From Dehalogenimonas sp. 4OHTPN (GTDB lineage: Bacteria; Chloroflexota; Dehalococcoidia; Dehalococcoidales; Dehalococcoidaceae), in NCBI RefSeq assembly GCF_040448695.1, contig NZ_CP159307.1, forward strand, positions 1,364,001 through 1,428,000: a DNA stretch of 64,000 nt. Direction: 5' to 3'. The notes beneath the pieces were generated by a model. That model worked only from the letters and a program-made list of their open reading frames with translations, was not told the origin of the DNA and did no database searches. The translations under genes were made by a program, and so were the position numbers. Numbering within the stretch: the first letter of the stretch is position 1; each line of letters opens with the position of its first letter. Shown in pieces: positions 8,418 through 17,999 of the stretch.

Positions 8418-11015
8418 CTATTGAAAGACAACCTTTAATGTTAAAATCTCAAAGGGGGTGAAAGTAATTGTCACTGCCCCTTCGACGATGGCAACTTCTG
8501 ATTCCTTTTCTTCGAGCAGATTTACTTTCCAAACCTGACTTGGTTGAGGGAACAACCGTCCAAGTGGCTCGGCTCCGGCATTAACCTTATTGAAGAATTG
8601 AATCGCCGCTTCGGTCGCCTGACCTCTGGTCTCATAGAGTCGGAGTACTATTCCGCTGCCATCCTCGGCTCTTTTACATGCTGCCAGGATGATGCTGGAA
8701 GGTGCGATATTGATGAAAGAAAATGAATCGGAGAAGAGACTGCCGTCTGCTTTTTCCGGGCGGAGTTGAAAGGCTTGAAGGTTGCTGTTCACTTCAAATC
8801 CTTGCAGGTAGGATTGGGCGGCCCTCCAGTCTCCTTTGTGAGGGTAAAGAGAATACTCAAAAACGTGTTGTTTGAATTCCTGCGCGTCCGGTGTCGGCAC
8901 CGCCGGCCCTGTCGCCCCATCGGAGGAAAGCATTAGAATACTCCGGAGTAAGGTGAGGTATATCGCCCCGTTTTTGATCTCATGGGACGGTAGACCCTGA
9001 TTGATCAAGGTTATGCCGTATTCCTTGTCGGAATAGTCTACCCAGTTAAGTGCCGGATAAATCCCGGATGGTTTCTCCACCCAGTCCCCTTCGGCTGGGG
9101 CAAGAGCCTGATCCGTCGGCCGGCTGAGAGCTCCGAACTGGATTTCCGAAGTATATTCAGGGGAACGGATATCTGTCGCAAACTTGAGCCTCAATTGAAT
9201 TTGCGGGTGGCGGTTATCGACCCTGGTGACACAGTCGATCCGCGGAAGATCGTGGTAGACCGTGATGGTCTTGGAAACAGAAAGGTAACTGTGACGCCAT
9301 AATACAGGCCGCAGCTTTTCCTGCAGTCTGTATGGCCAGATCAGGGAATAATAATCGCTCTCCAGCTTGATCACACGGCGAAGCTTGGTCTTCTGAATCT
9401 CAAAATGCTTGAGTCTGAATTTACCGAAGGTGACACCGGCTTCACTCTCCGTACGGTATTCGCCCTGGAAATTCTGCCGGTGGTAGTACAGATCGCCTGT
9501 TTCTTCTTCTATTACCAGCTCATTGCCCCTCAGCAGATGCTTGCCATCGATGAACACATCAAGTAATCCGCTGCCGGGGTCGACTTCAAGACGGAAATAT
9601 TTATTCTGAACGCAATTACCCTTGGTGATCAAACGGTGGCCGTCGCTCGAAGCCGGCGTTGATCGCGGGCTGTGCCGAAGCAAACGATAGGTGCGAAAGC
9701 CGAAAGGCGACACCATTGCGATAAACCCGATTTTGACAGTATGGAAAGAATCATCGGAATAGCGAGTCGACTCGAGTATCTCAACCCCGATCTCATCGCT
9801 TCCGCTGCCGAGCCCGCCGATCCTCTTAACTTCTCCCGGATCAAAACCCAATTCTGCTTCAACCCAATTGCGCACCTCCCATGAATGGGCATTGAGTACT
9901 AGAATATCGGCCGATTCAGCTAGATTACTTTGGACCATTTCAATAAATCCAGATAGTATCTGAGCTAGATGACTTTGAAGGTAGCCGAAATTATGTTTGA
10001 CTTCCTCATAAGCATCGTCCATCCCGGTGCCCGGCGCGACATCGTGGAACGCACCCCAAAGCACCTTCAACCAGTTGTCATTGAGCTCATCCGCGGGATA
10101 GGCCATGCCCATCAGCCAGCCTAACGTCAGCCATTTCTCACACGCTAAAATCATATGCTCGTAATGCCGCAGACTCTGTTTCAGCCAAATCCGGGAGGAG
10201 GTGCAATGAGGAAAAACCCGGGAATATTTCCCGGAATAGAGCTCTCCTTGTCGGGTTTCCAATTGCAGTGGAACAGACTTTTCAAGCGCGCGGAAAAAAT
10301 CCACGGATTTCGCCACCACCATCCTGATTCCCTTGTGGGAGCGGTTCCAGCGCCTGACCATGCGCATTGTTTCCGGTTGCGGCGGAATGGAGCCCGAACC
10401 CGACGGCATCAAGATATTCCCAGTCGCCGCCGCCGATTTCAATTTCGTGACGGCGTCATCAAGCTCATCCAGATAAAGCCCGGCGCGATACCCCAGAGGC
10501 ATCCAATGAGTCAAAATCCGGCTGCCGTCTAAACCCTGCCACCAAAATTCAGATGGGCTTTCACGGTCGGCACCCCTGCGGAAAGCAAAATACCGGTAGC
10601 CTGATTTCAAATAGATCTGAGGCATCTGAGCGTTATAACCGAAGCTGTCGGCTCCCCAGGCAACAAGCGTTTTTGTGCCGAACTTGTCCCGGATAAAAGT
10701 TTTGCCAACAAGGATTTGCCTCACCAGGGTTTCGCCCAGCGGCAGCATAGTATCGGACATCAGGTGTTCACCCGGGGCAAACTCTATCTGCCCTTTTTGG
10801 GCAGCCCGCTTGATGTCTTCGAAGAGCGATGGGTTCCGCCGTTCAATTTCCTCAATAAGCGCAGTCTGTTCGATGAGGAAACGGTAGCCCGGATCAGCCA
10901 TCATTTCAATCGCAGGTTTTAAAATCTTTTCGATATTAATGAAAAAATAGTCTTCTTTGGTAAACGCCCATACCGCGTCGTAGTGACTGTGAGGCACGAG
11001 GTATACGGTGTCCAT
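8418..11015 (-). CDS. Glycoside hydrolase family 38 (alpha-mannosidase-like)
   Basis: An 865-residue retaining alpha-mannosidase-type enzyme. The zinc-binding HSHYD sits at residues 9-13, the catalytic nucleophile Asp is in WGADSFG near residue 123, and FHDVAPGTG near residue 324 supplies another family-conserved His-Asp. The C-terminal half is the beta-sandwich typical of GH38. A longer ATG start at 11042 overlaps a TATAAT hexamer (11041-11046), which is probably the promoter; the ATG at 11015 with GGAGG five bases upstream is better. No sugar transporter is nearby. Dehalococcoides is known to make mannosylglycerate, so a mannosylglycerate or glycan hydrolase role is possible, but unproven. 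Confidence 0.85.
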   Translation of the reverse strand: MDTVYLVPHSHYDAVWAFTKEDYFFINIEKILKPAIEMMADPGYRFLIEQTALIEEIERRNPSLFEDIKRAAQKGQIEFAPGEHLMSDTMLPLGETLVRQILVGKTFIRDKFGTKTLVAWGADSFGYNAQMPQIYLKSGYRYFAFRRGADRESPSEFWWQGLDGSRILTHWMPLGYRAGLYLDELDDAVTKLKSAAATGNILMPSGSGSIPPQPETMRMVRRWNRSHKGIRMVVAKSVDFFRALEKSVPLQLETRQGELYSGKYSRVFPHCTSSRIWLKQSLRHYEHMILACEKWLTLGWLMGMAYPADELNDNWLKVLWGAFHDVAPGTGMDDAYEEVKHNFGYLQSHLAQILSGFIEMVQSNLAESADILVLNAHSWEVRNWVEAELGFDPGEVKRIGGLGSGSDEIGVEILESTRYSDDSFHTVKIGFIAMVSPFGFRTYRLLRHSPRSTPASSDGHRLITKGNCVQNKYFRLEVDPGSGLLDVFIDGKHLLRGNELVIEEETGDLYYHRQNFQGEYRTESEAGVTFGKFRLKHFEIQKTKLRRVIKLESDYYSLIWPYRLQEKLRPVLWRHSYLSVSKTITVYHDLPRIDCVTRVDNRHPQIQLRLKFATDIRSPEYTSEIQFGALSRPTDQALAPAEGDWVEKPSGIYPALNWVDYSDKEYGITLINQGLPSHEIKNGAIYLTLLRSILMLSSDGATGPAVPTPDAQEFKQHVFEYSLYPHKGDWRAAQSYLQGFEVNSNLQAFQLRPEKADGSLFSDSFSFINIAPSSIILAACKRAEDGSGIVLRLYETRGQATEAAIQFFNKVNAGAEPLGRLFPQPSQVWKVNLLEEKESEVAIVEGAVTITFTPFEILTLKVVFQ

Positions 11016-11158
11016 CTGGTCCTCCGGCGTATAATGGCCCATTATACCCGAAAAAGCTGCCCTGGAAGAACATTAAAATATTTTCGTAACATTGTGGTAA
11101 TGTATTGTCATCTATTCACTGAAGATATACAATTACGGCAATTAATTAAGAATCGGAC

Positions 11159-13648
11159 TTGGATTTGGTAAAACCGGACTCAGCGCAACTACTTTCGATC
11201 ACTTATCGGTTCCTGGAGATTGCCAACCGGCATACCGCCGTATCGCCGATGCTGGATGAGTTCGTTGGAGAGTTGAAAAATGTGACCGGGTGCGCCGCTG
11301 TAGGCATCAGGCTCCTCGATGAACAAGGCAACATTCCTTATGCATGCTATGACGGCTTCAGCCAGGGTTTTATGGATCAGGAGAACCTGCTATCGATTCG
11401 CCATGACCAATGTATGTGCGTTAATGTCATTTCTGGCAAATCGACTCAACAGAAACCGTTTTATTCGCCAAAAGGCTCGTTCTGGTTGAATGACACCCGT
11501 CAGTTTCTGGATACCGTCGCAGACAGCGAAAAGGGCACTACCCGAAACGTCTGCGCAAATCACGGCTACCGTTCGGTGGCTCTTGTCCCTATCCGCGCGA
11601 GTGATCGTGTTCTAGGTTTGATCCACGTTGCTGATACTAAACCAGACATGGTGCCCATCGAGATGGTTCTACAATTGGAACACACGGCACTAGCCCTAGG
11701 AAATTCCATTACCAGAGTGACATTGTCCCAGGCCCAGCGTGACACTGAAGTCAAGTTTCGGACCCTTTTCGATAACGCAGGTGACGCCATCATCCTCTGG
11801 GAAAAAGTTGGTGCCGAATACCAAATTATCGAGGTCAACCAACTTGCCTGTGACCGGTACGGTTATACCAAAGCTGAAATGATCGGGATGTCCGGAAGGC
11901 AACTCAACACTGCTGCAAGTTACGCCGGAGCGGCGGCTTCGATTACGGATTTAGATGAGCACGACCATGCAAGGTTCCAGCTTACGCATCTGGCGAAATC
12001 AGGGCAAGAGATTCCTGTCGAGGTTACCGCCCATAATTTCATACTGAATTCCAAACCGGTCATCTTGTCTGTAGTCCGCGATATTACCGACCGGCTAAAA
12101 AAAGAAGCGGAATTGCGGCAACTCGCCTCCTTCCCGTTGTCAAATCCCAATCCAGTGTTGCGGCTTACGCCGCAGGGTAAAATAGTCTTCGCTAATCCTG
12201 CGGCTGATCTGCTTTTAAAATCATGGAAACTGGGCATCGGGGATGTGATCCCATCCCTCTGGCTTGAGAAAACCGTCGCCGCCTTTAACACCGGGGAAAA
12301 AACGGTTTCGGAGATCAAGAGCGGCGATGCATTTTTCGCGGTCACTACGTACCCGGACATGACGAGCGGGTTCGTAAACCTTTATGCCATGGATATCACC
12401 GCCCGAAAAGATGCCGAGTTAGCCCTTCAAACAAGCCGCGACCACCTTGAAAAATTGAACAATTCTCTTCCGGATGTTATTTTCGTCACCCGAAGGCCGA
12501 GCCGTCGTATAGAATATGTCAATAACAGGGTGACTCAAATCTATGGCTATTCCGCGGAAGAATGCCTTGGCCGGACACCTGAGTTCCTTTTTGCCACCAG
12601 GGGGGCCTACTTAGGCCAAAGCCGGCGCATCTCTGATGTAATAAGACACAGCAATTCTGGGGATAGTGTCCGGACTGAATTGATGCAAAAAAGGAAGAAC
12701 GGGGAATTGTTTCCATGCGAACTGATTCAGACATTCACTTCACACCCGGATGGAACTATTTCGATCATTTCTATCGCCCGCGATATTACCTCACAGCAGC
12801 AAACCCAAAAAGAAATCGAAAGCTATCACCAACGGCTCGAAGAAATGGTGGCGGCGCGGACTGAGGCTCTGAATGGCGAAATCACCAACAGAAAACGAGC
12901 CGAGAACGAATTAAGGTCACTTTACGAGCGCGAGCAAACACTTTCCGCGGCTCTTCGCCAGCAGATCGAAGAGCGCTCCTTATTTACCCGGGCGTTGGTG
13001 CATGAGCTCAAAACACCGCTCACACCCTTGTTGACGGCATCTGATTTTCTCGAAGCCACTTTGACGGACGAAACAGCCCGGGGATTCGCCCGCAATATTA
13101 AGCTTGGGGCGCGCAACCTTGAAAAGAGAATCAACGAAATGTTGGATCTTGCGCGAGGCGAAGTCGGCGCGCTGCGGTTAACCTATCGTGATTTCGACCT
13201 GGTGGAACTCCTCACCGAAACAGCCACCTACGTCCAACCTGAAACAACGCGCCGGGGCCAAATTCTAGAAATAAACTTGCCTCCAGCGCCGCTGGCTATC
13301 CAGGCTGATCCAGATCGACTCCGGCAAGTGGTTCTTAACCTTATCAACAATTCGTTGAAATTCACCAAAAAGGGTGGACACATCAGGGTGACTGCCCGCA
13401 GTGAGCCGGGGGCAGCAGTTATTTCGGTTGAAGACACGGGTGCCGGCATCGCAACCTCGGACCTGCCATTTATCTTCCAACCCTACCACCGGGGGCAAAA
13501 TTCTGATAAGAAGCGCCTGGGCGGACTGGGATTGGGGCTTGCTTTGGCAAAAATGATCGTAGAACTGCACGGCGGACAAATTTGGCTCAAGAGCGCCGTG
13601 GGGAAGGGCAGCACTTTCAATTTCAGGGTCCCTTTCAAGAAGGTATAG
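11159..13648 (+). CDS. GAF/multi-PAS sensor histidine kinase
   Basis: An 829-residue soluble sensor kinase without clear membrane helices. An N-terminal GAF-like domain (about 10-190) is followed by three PAS-type domains (about 195-320, 325-420, 425-550), a coiled coil (IESYHQRLEEMVAARTEAL), the dimerisation/phosphoacceptor domain with His near 615 (VHELKTPL), and an ATPase domain with N, G1 (DTGAGI) and G2 (GGLGLGLALAK) boxes. The start is TTG. The next gene, 25 bases on, is its response regulator. Many PAS sensor kinases in this group accompany dehalogenases, but here the downstream target is superoxide dismutase, suggesting a redox or stress signal. Confidence 0.88.
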   Translation: MDLVKPDSAQLLSITYRFLEIANRHTAVSPMLDEFVGELKNVTGCAAVGIRLLDEQGNIPYACYDGFSQGFMDQENLLSIRHDQCMCVNVISGKSTQQKPFYSPKGSFWLNDTRQFLDTVADSEKGTTRNVCANHGYRSVALVPIRASDRVLGLIHVADTKPDMVPIEMVLQLEHTALALGNSITRVTLSQAQRDTEVKFRTLFDNAGDAIILWEKVGAEYQIIEVNQLACDRYGYTKAEMIGMSGRQLNTAASYAGAAASITDLDEHDHARFQLTHLAKSGQEIPVEVTAHNFILNSKPVILSVVRDITDRLKKEAELRQLASFPLSNPNPVLRLTPQGKIVFANPAADLLLKSWKLGIGDVIPSLWLEKTVAAFNTGEKTVSEIKSGDAFFAVTTYPDMTSGFVNLYAMDITARKDAELALQTSRDHLEKLNNSLPDVIFVTRRPSRRIEYVNNRVTQIYGYSAEECLGRTPEFLFATRGAYLGQSRRISDVIRHSNSGDSVRTELMQKRKNGELFPCELIQTFTSHPDGTISIISIARDITSQQQTQKEIESYHQRLEEMVAARTEALNGEITNRKRAENELRSLYEREQTLSAALRQQIEERSLFTRALVHELKTPLTPLLTASDFLEATLTDETARGFARNIKLGARNLEKRINEMLDLARGEVGALRLTYRDFDLVELLTETATYVQPETTRRGQILEINLPPAPLAIQADPDRLRQVVLNLINNSLKFTKKGGHIRVTARSEPGAAVISVEDTGAGIATSDLPFIFQPYHRGQNSDKKRLGGLGLGLALAKMIVELHGGQIWLKSAVGKGSTFNFRVPFKKV

Positions 13649-13673
13649 GCGTCAAATATTAAACGGAGGCGGT

Positions 13674-14348
13674 ATGAAAATTTTAATCGTAGAAGATGAC
13701 AGCGCCATCGTAGAACTGGTCAGTCTTTGTCTCAGGGTAAGCTGGCCTGACGCCAGGATTCTGTTTACCAGCCTGGCGGAGGAAGGCATCGAAATTGCGG
13801 AACGGGAAAACCCGGACCTGGTAATTTTGGACCTCGGCTTGCCGGATAGAAGCGGACTGGAAGTGTTGAAAGAAGTCCGTCACAACTCGAATGTTCCTAT
13901 CATTATCTTGACTGTCAGAGACGAAGAAGCTGATGTCGTCCGCGGGTTGGAATTGGGAGCGGATGACTATATCACCAAACCGTTTCGGCAAATGGAGTTC
14001 GTCTCCAGGGCCAAAGCGTTATTACGCCGGCAGCACGCCGCGGATTCCAGCGGGCCGACGACAATCGGGCAGTTCCATTTTTCTGCCTCCCGCCGCCAGG
14101 TGAATTGCGCTGGGAAAACCCTGAAGCTGACCACCACCGAAGGAAAAATTTTGCATAATTTAGCTCAGAACGCAGGTAAGCCGGTATCACATGGTGACCT
14201 CTCACTGGCTATTTGGGGCGAGATGCCCCCGGATGCCGCCAACTCAATCCGGGTCCACATGAGAAATCTCCGTCAAAAACTCTCTGACGCAGGGCTTGAA
14301 AACGTGATCATGACCAAATCCGGGGCAGGTTACTTTTTGAAGAAATAG
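13674..14348 (+). CDS. OmpR-family response regulator
   Basis: A 224-residue regulator: receiver domain with phosphoacceptor Asp53 (VILDLGLPD), acidic pair near residues 8-9 (EDD), Thr near 82 (ILTVRDE) and Lys near 102 (YITKPF), then a winged-helix DNA-binding domain from about residue 125. It follows the kinase gene closely, with GGAGGCGG as ribosome-binding site before the ATG. Its partner is the kinase upstream. The architecture matches the other regulator in this window (47980-48657). Confidence 0.92.
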   Translation: MKILIVEDDSAIVELVSLCLRVSWPDARILFTSLAEEGIEIAERENPDLVILDLGLPDRSGLEVLKEVRHNSNVPIIILTVRDEEADVVRGLELGADDYITKPFRQMEFVSRAKALLRRQHAADSSGPTTIGQFHFSASRRQVNCAGKTLKLTTTEGKILHNLAQNAGKPVSHGDLSLAIWGEMPPDAANSIRVHMRNLRQKLSDAGLENVIMTKSGAGYFLKK

Positions 14349-14438
14349 CCCCGCGATTTTTGGTTTTTGGTCTTTCCTTCTTGCGAGTTTCGGCTAAGAG
14401 TTTATGAATCTCACGCCTGAAACTTGATTCTCCGGTGT

Positions 14439-14466
14439 TTGGATTACGGCTATTTTTTTATATAAT
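14439..14466 (+). promoter_or_regulatory. Promoter of the superoxide dismutase gene
   Basis: TTGGAT and TATAAT with a 16-base T-rich spacer, about 33 bases ahead of the ATG. This indicates that the dismutase can be transcribed separately from the two-component genes upstream. Confidence 0.55.
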
Positions 14467-14498
14467 GAATTTACAGCGAATTTTGGGAAGGCGGGCAT

Positions 14499-15077
14499 AT
14501 GACATACGGCATTCAGGATTATTCAAAACTCTTAGGTATAAAGGGCTTTTCTGATAACCTTTTAAACAACCATTTCACCCTTTATCAGGGGTATGTGAAA
14601 AACCTCAACCGCCTCATAGAAACGATTGCTACCCTGTCTAAAGGAGGAAAATCCGATACACCGGAGTATGCGGAGTTGCAGCGGCGTTTTGGGTTTGAAT
14701 GGAACGGCATGCGCCTGCACGAATACTATTTTGACAATCTTGGTGGAACCGGTTTCGCCGTTTCCGGAGGCAAACTCGCACAGACCATGGCCGCAACCTG
14801 GGGCAGCAGCGAGGCATGGGAAAAGGATTTCCGGGCAATCGGCGCGATGCGCGGCGTAGGTTGGGTCGTGCTCTATCAGGACATCCAGAGCGGTCGATTG
14901 TTTAATACCTGGATTAACTTGCATGAATCCGGTCATCTTACGGGGTGCCAGCCCGTCCTGGTGATGGATGTCTGGGAGCATGCTTTTATGATAGACTACG
15001 GATTGAAGCGCGCAGAATATATCGAGGCGTTTTTTAGGAATATCGATTGGTCAGTTTGCGAGCTCCGCTTAAAATAA
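14499..15077 (+). CDS. sodB: Iron/manganese superoxide dismutase
   Basis: A 192-residue member of the Fe/Mn family. The four metal ligands are visible: His25 (NNHFTLYQ), His74 (LHEYYFDNLGG), Asp157 and His161 (MDVWEHAF). The C-terminal KRAEYIEAFFRNIDW is typical. It removes superoxide in the cytoplasm. GGGAAGGCGGG lies ahead of the ATG. The following ferritin-like gene and the rubredoxin elsewhere in the window fit an oxygen-defence set for a strict anaerobe. Metal preference (Fe or Mn) cannot be told safely from sequence. Confidence 0.94.
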   Translation: MTYGIQDYSKLLGIKGFSDNLLNNHFTLYQGYVKNLNRLIETIATLSKGGKSDTPEYAELQRRFGFEWNGMRLHEYYFDNLGGTGFAVSGGKLAQTMAATWGSSEAWEKDFRAIGAMRGVGWVVLYQDIQSGRLFNTWINLHESGHLTGCQPVLVMDVWEHAFMIDYGLKRAEYIEAFFRNIDWSVCELRLK

Positions 15078-15106
15078 CCCTTTGAAATACCGCCGGAGGT
15101 ACTAAA

Positions 15107-15586
15107 ATGTCCTTAGCCTTCTCTCCTGCTGAACTCTACAACATTGCCATCGCCGTTGAGCGGCGCGGCGCGGCATTTTACGACACCCTGGCTCGTTCAT
15201 GCCAGACCACCGAGGTGCAGAAAGCATTTTTAGCGCTGGCTGCCGTCGAGCATCAACATATCCAGACTTTCCAAAAACTGCTGGCCGCAGCGCCGAAAAC
15301 GCCGAGCGATGGTGCAGATTCGGAAGAGTACGCGGGTTATTTCAAAGCTCTGGTGGATTCATCAGTATTCAACGATGACCTTGCCACCAGCGAACTGGTC
15401 ACCCAGGTAGATTCCGATGTTCAAGCACTGGAAGTCGGAATCGGGGCTGAAAAAGATTCGATCCTTTTTTACGAACAATTGAGAGACATCGTCGCCGGCG
15501 ATGCCAGCGACGATGTGAACCGGATCATTAGTGAAGAAAAAGCCCACCTGCGGACGCTGGTCGAAATAAAAAATCGGATCAAATAA
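15107..15586 (+). CDS. Ferritin-like (rubrerythrin-type) diiron protein
   Basis: A 159-residue helical protein starting 30 bases after the dismutase gene, with GGAGG before its ATG. It carries the diiron pattern of the ferritin/rubrerythrin superfamily: Glu in AVERRGAAFYDTLA (near 19), EHQH near 46, a second Glu in GAEKDSILFYEQL (near 110), and EEKAHLRTL near 146. No rubredoxin-like C-terminal domain is present, so it is the short (erythrin-like) form. Role: peroxide reduction or iron handling, inferred from family and from the superoxide dismutase neighbour. Confidence 0.82.
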   Translation: MSLAFSPAELYNIAIAVERRGAAFYDTLARSCQTTEVQKAFLALAAVEHQHIQTFQKLLAAAPKTPSDGADSEEYAGYFKALVDSSVFNDDLATSELVTQVDSDVQALEVGIGAEKDSILFYEQLRDIVAGDASDDVNRIISEEKAHLRTLVEIKNRIK

Positions 15587-15606
15587 GAGCTTGCACCTGA
15601 GGTACT

Positions 15607-16623
15607 TCAGGACAACTGTTTCGTGACATCCCAGAAGCTGTGAAGAGATCGGAACTCCATCAACCCGCTCATCGCCCGGTTGCGAATTGCGATCCCGGCT
15701 TCAGCGGCGGCGGCAACCGGATTCAGCCCGCCCGTAAGCACCAGGCCGGCTTTATTCAGACCCACCGGCACCTCGCAAACCGGTTTACCGCTTTCCCCTA
15801 CGGCAACTATACCCCGAATCGAAGCCTTTCCCAGCCGGTTGATAAGGTCACGCACCAGCGGTAGACTCATCGCGGGCACTTCTCTGAAATTGGCTAATAT
15901 TTTACCAGCGCCTCGCCGGGCCGTATCGGCAACTGTCGTCATCCGGCTGGCAATGAAGATTTCCGATGGATCAAGTGATGACCCTGAATAGTGAATCAAA
16001 TCGCAGAATCTCCACGGCCGGTTCTGACGGAACTGCAGCGTGCCGCCGAATCGTGAATCCATCGGTATGCCTGCCTTGAGCAGTGTACCATTAATCACAA
16101 TGCTGCACACCGTGGCCAATCCAACGTAACCATCAGGTACCTGCAGCCCTCCCAAAGAGCCGCCCGATTCAGCGATGGCGATTCTATCTGAAACACAGAT
16201 TCCGGCTTTATAAACCTGGGCCATGGCTTTCAGCGCGTCGCTGAACTGGCTTGATTTGAAAAAAGAAATATTCACCGGGATCAACCCGGTCTGCCGGTCA
16301 ACATCGAAGGTGCTTTGGTAAGCCAGCAGCTCTATCTTGTCGGAAACAAAACCAACCTTGTCGGTCACCAGGGCGTTTGACAACTCATCGAGTCCGGCCG
16401 CTGTAATTGACCTGCCGCTGCGCCGGGAAACCTTGCTGGTCAGGCCTTGCCCATCGAGCAGCCCGAGGTGATAACGCACCGCCCTCTCGGATAATTCGAC
16501 GCCGTATTCGTCTCGGAGCCTCCGTGAGATCACCTGGCTGCCGAGGCAGTTGGAGGCGCTGCCTAAGACTCTGAGAATCGCCAGTTTTTCCCGTTCAACT
16601 TCCCGGCTGTCTATCCTGGCCAT
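15607..16623 (-). CDS. NrpR-like winged-helix transcriptional regulator
   Basis: A 338-residue protein with an N-terminal winged helix (about residues 10-75, SERAVRYHLGLLDGQGL) followed by one copy of the NrpR regulatory domain (DUF128) from about residue 90. NrpR represses nitrogen-assimilation genes in methanogenic archaea and senses 2-oxoglutarate; bacterial homologues exist in Dehalococcoidia. Archaeal NrpR often has two regulatory domains; this one has a single copy. It is divergent from mtaB and no nif or glnA gene is visible in the window, so its targets are not local. Confidence 0.75.
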   Translation of the reverse strand: MARIDSREVEREKLAILRVLGSASNCLGSQVISRRLRDEYGVELSERAVRYHLGLLDGQGLTSKVSRRSGRSITAAGLDELSNALVTDKVGFVSDKIELLAYQSTFDVDRQTGLIPVNISFFKSSQFSDALKAMAQVYKAGICVSDRIAIAESGGSLGGLQVPDGYVGLATVCSIVINGTLLKAGIPMDSRFGGTLQFRQNRPWRFCDLIHYSGSSLDPSEIFIASRMTTVADTARRGAGKILANFREVPAMSLPLVRDLINRLGKASIRGIVAVGESGKPVCEVPVGLNKAGLVLTGGLNPVAAAAEAGIAIRNRAMSGLMEFRSLHSFWDVTKQLS

Positions 16624-16723
16624 ATAACCTCATCATAATACGGCAAATTATCACATTATTTTGCCATTATAATACCTCTACGATTCGAATTCAATATAGG
16701 ATACGCTGCCGCTCAATGAGGTC

Positions 16724-16732
16724 TGGTATAAT
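16724..16732 (+). promoter_or_regulatory. Extended -10 promoter giving a leaderless mtaB mRNA
   Basis: TGGTATAAT (TG-n-TATAAT) ends seven bases before the ATG of mtaB at 16740. Transcription would start at or next to the A of the ATG. No ribosome-binding site precedes the codon. The same layout is seen before prfA, uvrC and smpB. Confidence 0.6.
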
Positions 16733-16739
16733 TGATCGA

Positions 16740-17939
16740 ATGACGCGTGTATTAATCGTAACTTTTGGTTGCAAACTGAACCAGGCCGAATCCGAGGACC
16801 TGGGGCGGCGGCTTGCAGGGGAAGGATTTGAGATCGCCCAGTTACCCTCTGAAGCCGAAGTGATGGTCTTCAACACCTGCTCGGTGACTCATATTGCCGA
16901 ACGGAAAATCCGACAGGCGATCCGGTCCAACGCGAAGATCAATCCCAGTCTCCAGATAGTTGTCACCGGGTGCTACGCTGATCGAGACCGATCCGGTTTA
17001 TTAACGCTGCCAAACGTTCTGGGGGTCATCGGGAATGACTCCAAAAGTGAAATACCTGCTTTTCTTTCCGACCATAGTCATCACCGGGTGAGAATCCCCC
17101 GTTCGTTTATGCCGATTCGCGCCAGATCATTCATCAAAATCCAGCGCGGCTGTGATCACCGATGCTCGTATTGTATTGTGCCCTTTGTTAGACCGGTGAA
17201 ACACTCCAGGGACCCAGCAAGTATTATCGCTGCCATTAAGTTACGCCAAGCAGAAGGGACCAAGGAAATTGTCCTGACCGGGACCGAAATCGGAGAGTAC
17301 CAGAGTAACGGCCTTGGATTGAAAGAATTGTTGAATAGGATCCTCGAAGAAACAACTATAGAACGAATCCGCGTATCATCACTGCAGCCCCAGGAACTGA
17401 CACCCTCCCTCGTCGGTTTATGGACTAATGAAAGATTGTGTCCGCATTTTCATCTATCGCTCCAAAGCGGCTCAAATTCAGTGCTGGGTAGAATGAGACG
17501 GCGGTATTCTACTGATATGTACCGGAAAGCGGTCGAACTGGTGCGAAGCGTCGTGCCGGATGCAGGTATTTCAACAGACGTCATCGCAGGGTTCCCCGGC
17601 GAAACCGACGCGGAATTTGATAATTCAGCAGCTTTTATCGAGGAAATGAATTTTTCCCGTTTGCACGTATTTCCTTTCTCGCCGCGGCCGGGTACCCAGG
17701 CTGCCGAAATGCCGAACATGGTTGAGGCCAAGTTAATACAGCGGCGGGTAGAGAAGCTTCTTTCAATCGGTCAAGAATGCTTAAATACGTTTGAAAAACA
17801 ATTCATTGGAACGAAGCAGAAAATTCTGGTCGAGGGCAAATCAGGTAATAAATGGGTAGGATTCACGGGAAACTATATTCGAGCCAAAATATCGGGAAGT
17901 CAGGACATAATTAATCAGATTGTCGAAGTGGTTCTTTAG
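16740..17939 (+). CDS. mtaB: tRNA t6A37 methylthiotransferase MtaB
   Basis: A radical SAM enzyme that converts t6A37 to ms2t6A37 in tRNAs reading ANN codons. In the 399-residue protein the N-terminal cluster-binding cysteines are in TFGCKLNQ, FNTCSV and VTGCYA. The radical SAM cluster motif is GCDHRCSYC, followed by the LTGTEIG and LSLQSGS segments. A C-terminal TRAM-like region ends the protein. FGCKLNQ and the overall order separate MtaB from MiaB (which has YGCQMN). A start eight codons upstream (16716) is possible but would place the promoter inside the gene. Confidence 0.9.
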   Translation: MTRVLIVTFGCKLNQAESEDLGRRLAGEGFEIAQLPSEAEVMVFNTCSVTHIAERKIRQAIRSNAKINPSLQIVVTGCYADRDRSGLLTLPNVLGVIGNDSKSEIPAFLSDHSHHRVRIPRSFMPIRARSFIKIQRGCDHRCSYCIVPFVRPVKHSRDPASIIAAIKLRQAEGTKEIVLTGTEIGEYQSNGLGLKELLNRILEETTIERIRVSSLQPQELTPSLVGLWTNERLCPHFHLSLQSGSNSVLGRMRRRYSTDMYRKAVELVRSVVPDAGISTDVIAGFPGETDAEFDNSAAFIEEMNFSRLHVFPFSPRPGTQAAEMPNMVEAKLIQRRVEKLLSIGQECLNTFEKQFIGTKQKILVEGKSGNKWVGFTGNYIRAKISGSQDIINQIVEVVL

Positions 17940-17946
17940 CCGGTAT

Positions 17947-17984
17947 AAAACACAAGCGCCTCCTACGGAGGCGCTTGTGTTTTT
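17947..17984 (+). terminator. Terminator after mtaB
   Basis: A 15-17 bp near-perfect stem (ACACAAGCGCCTCC and its complement) with a three-base loop and a T-run follows the mtaB stop. The A-run on the left also allows it to serve the converging zinc-ribbon gene. Confidence 0.9.
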
Positions 17985-17999
17985 TCAATTCACTTCAGA

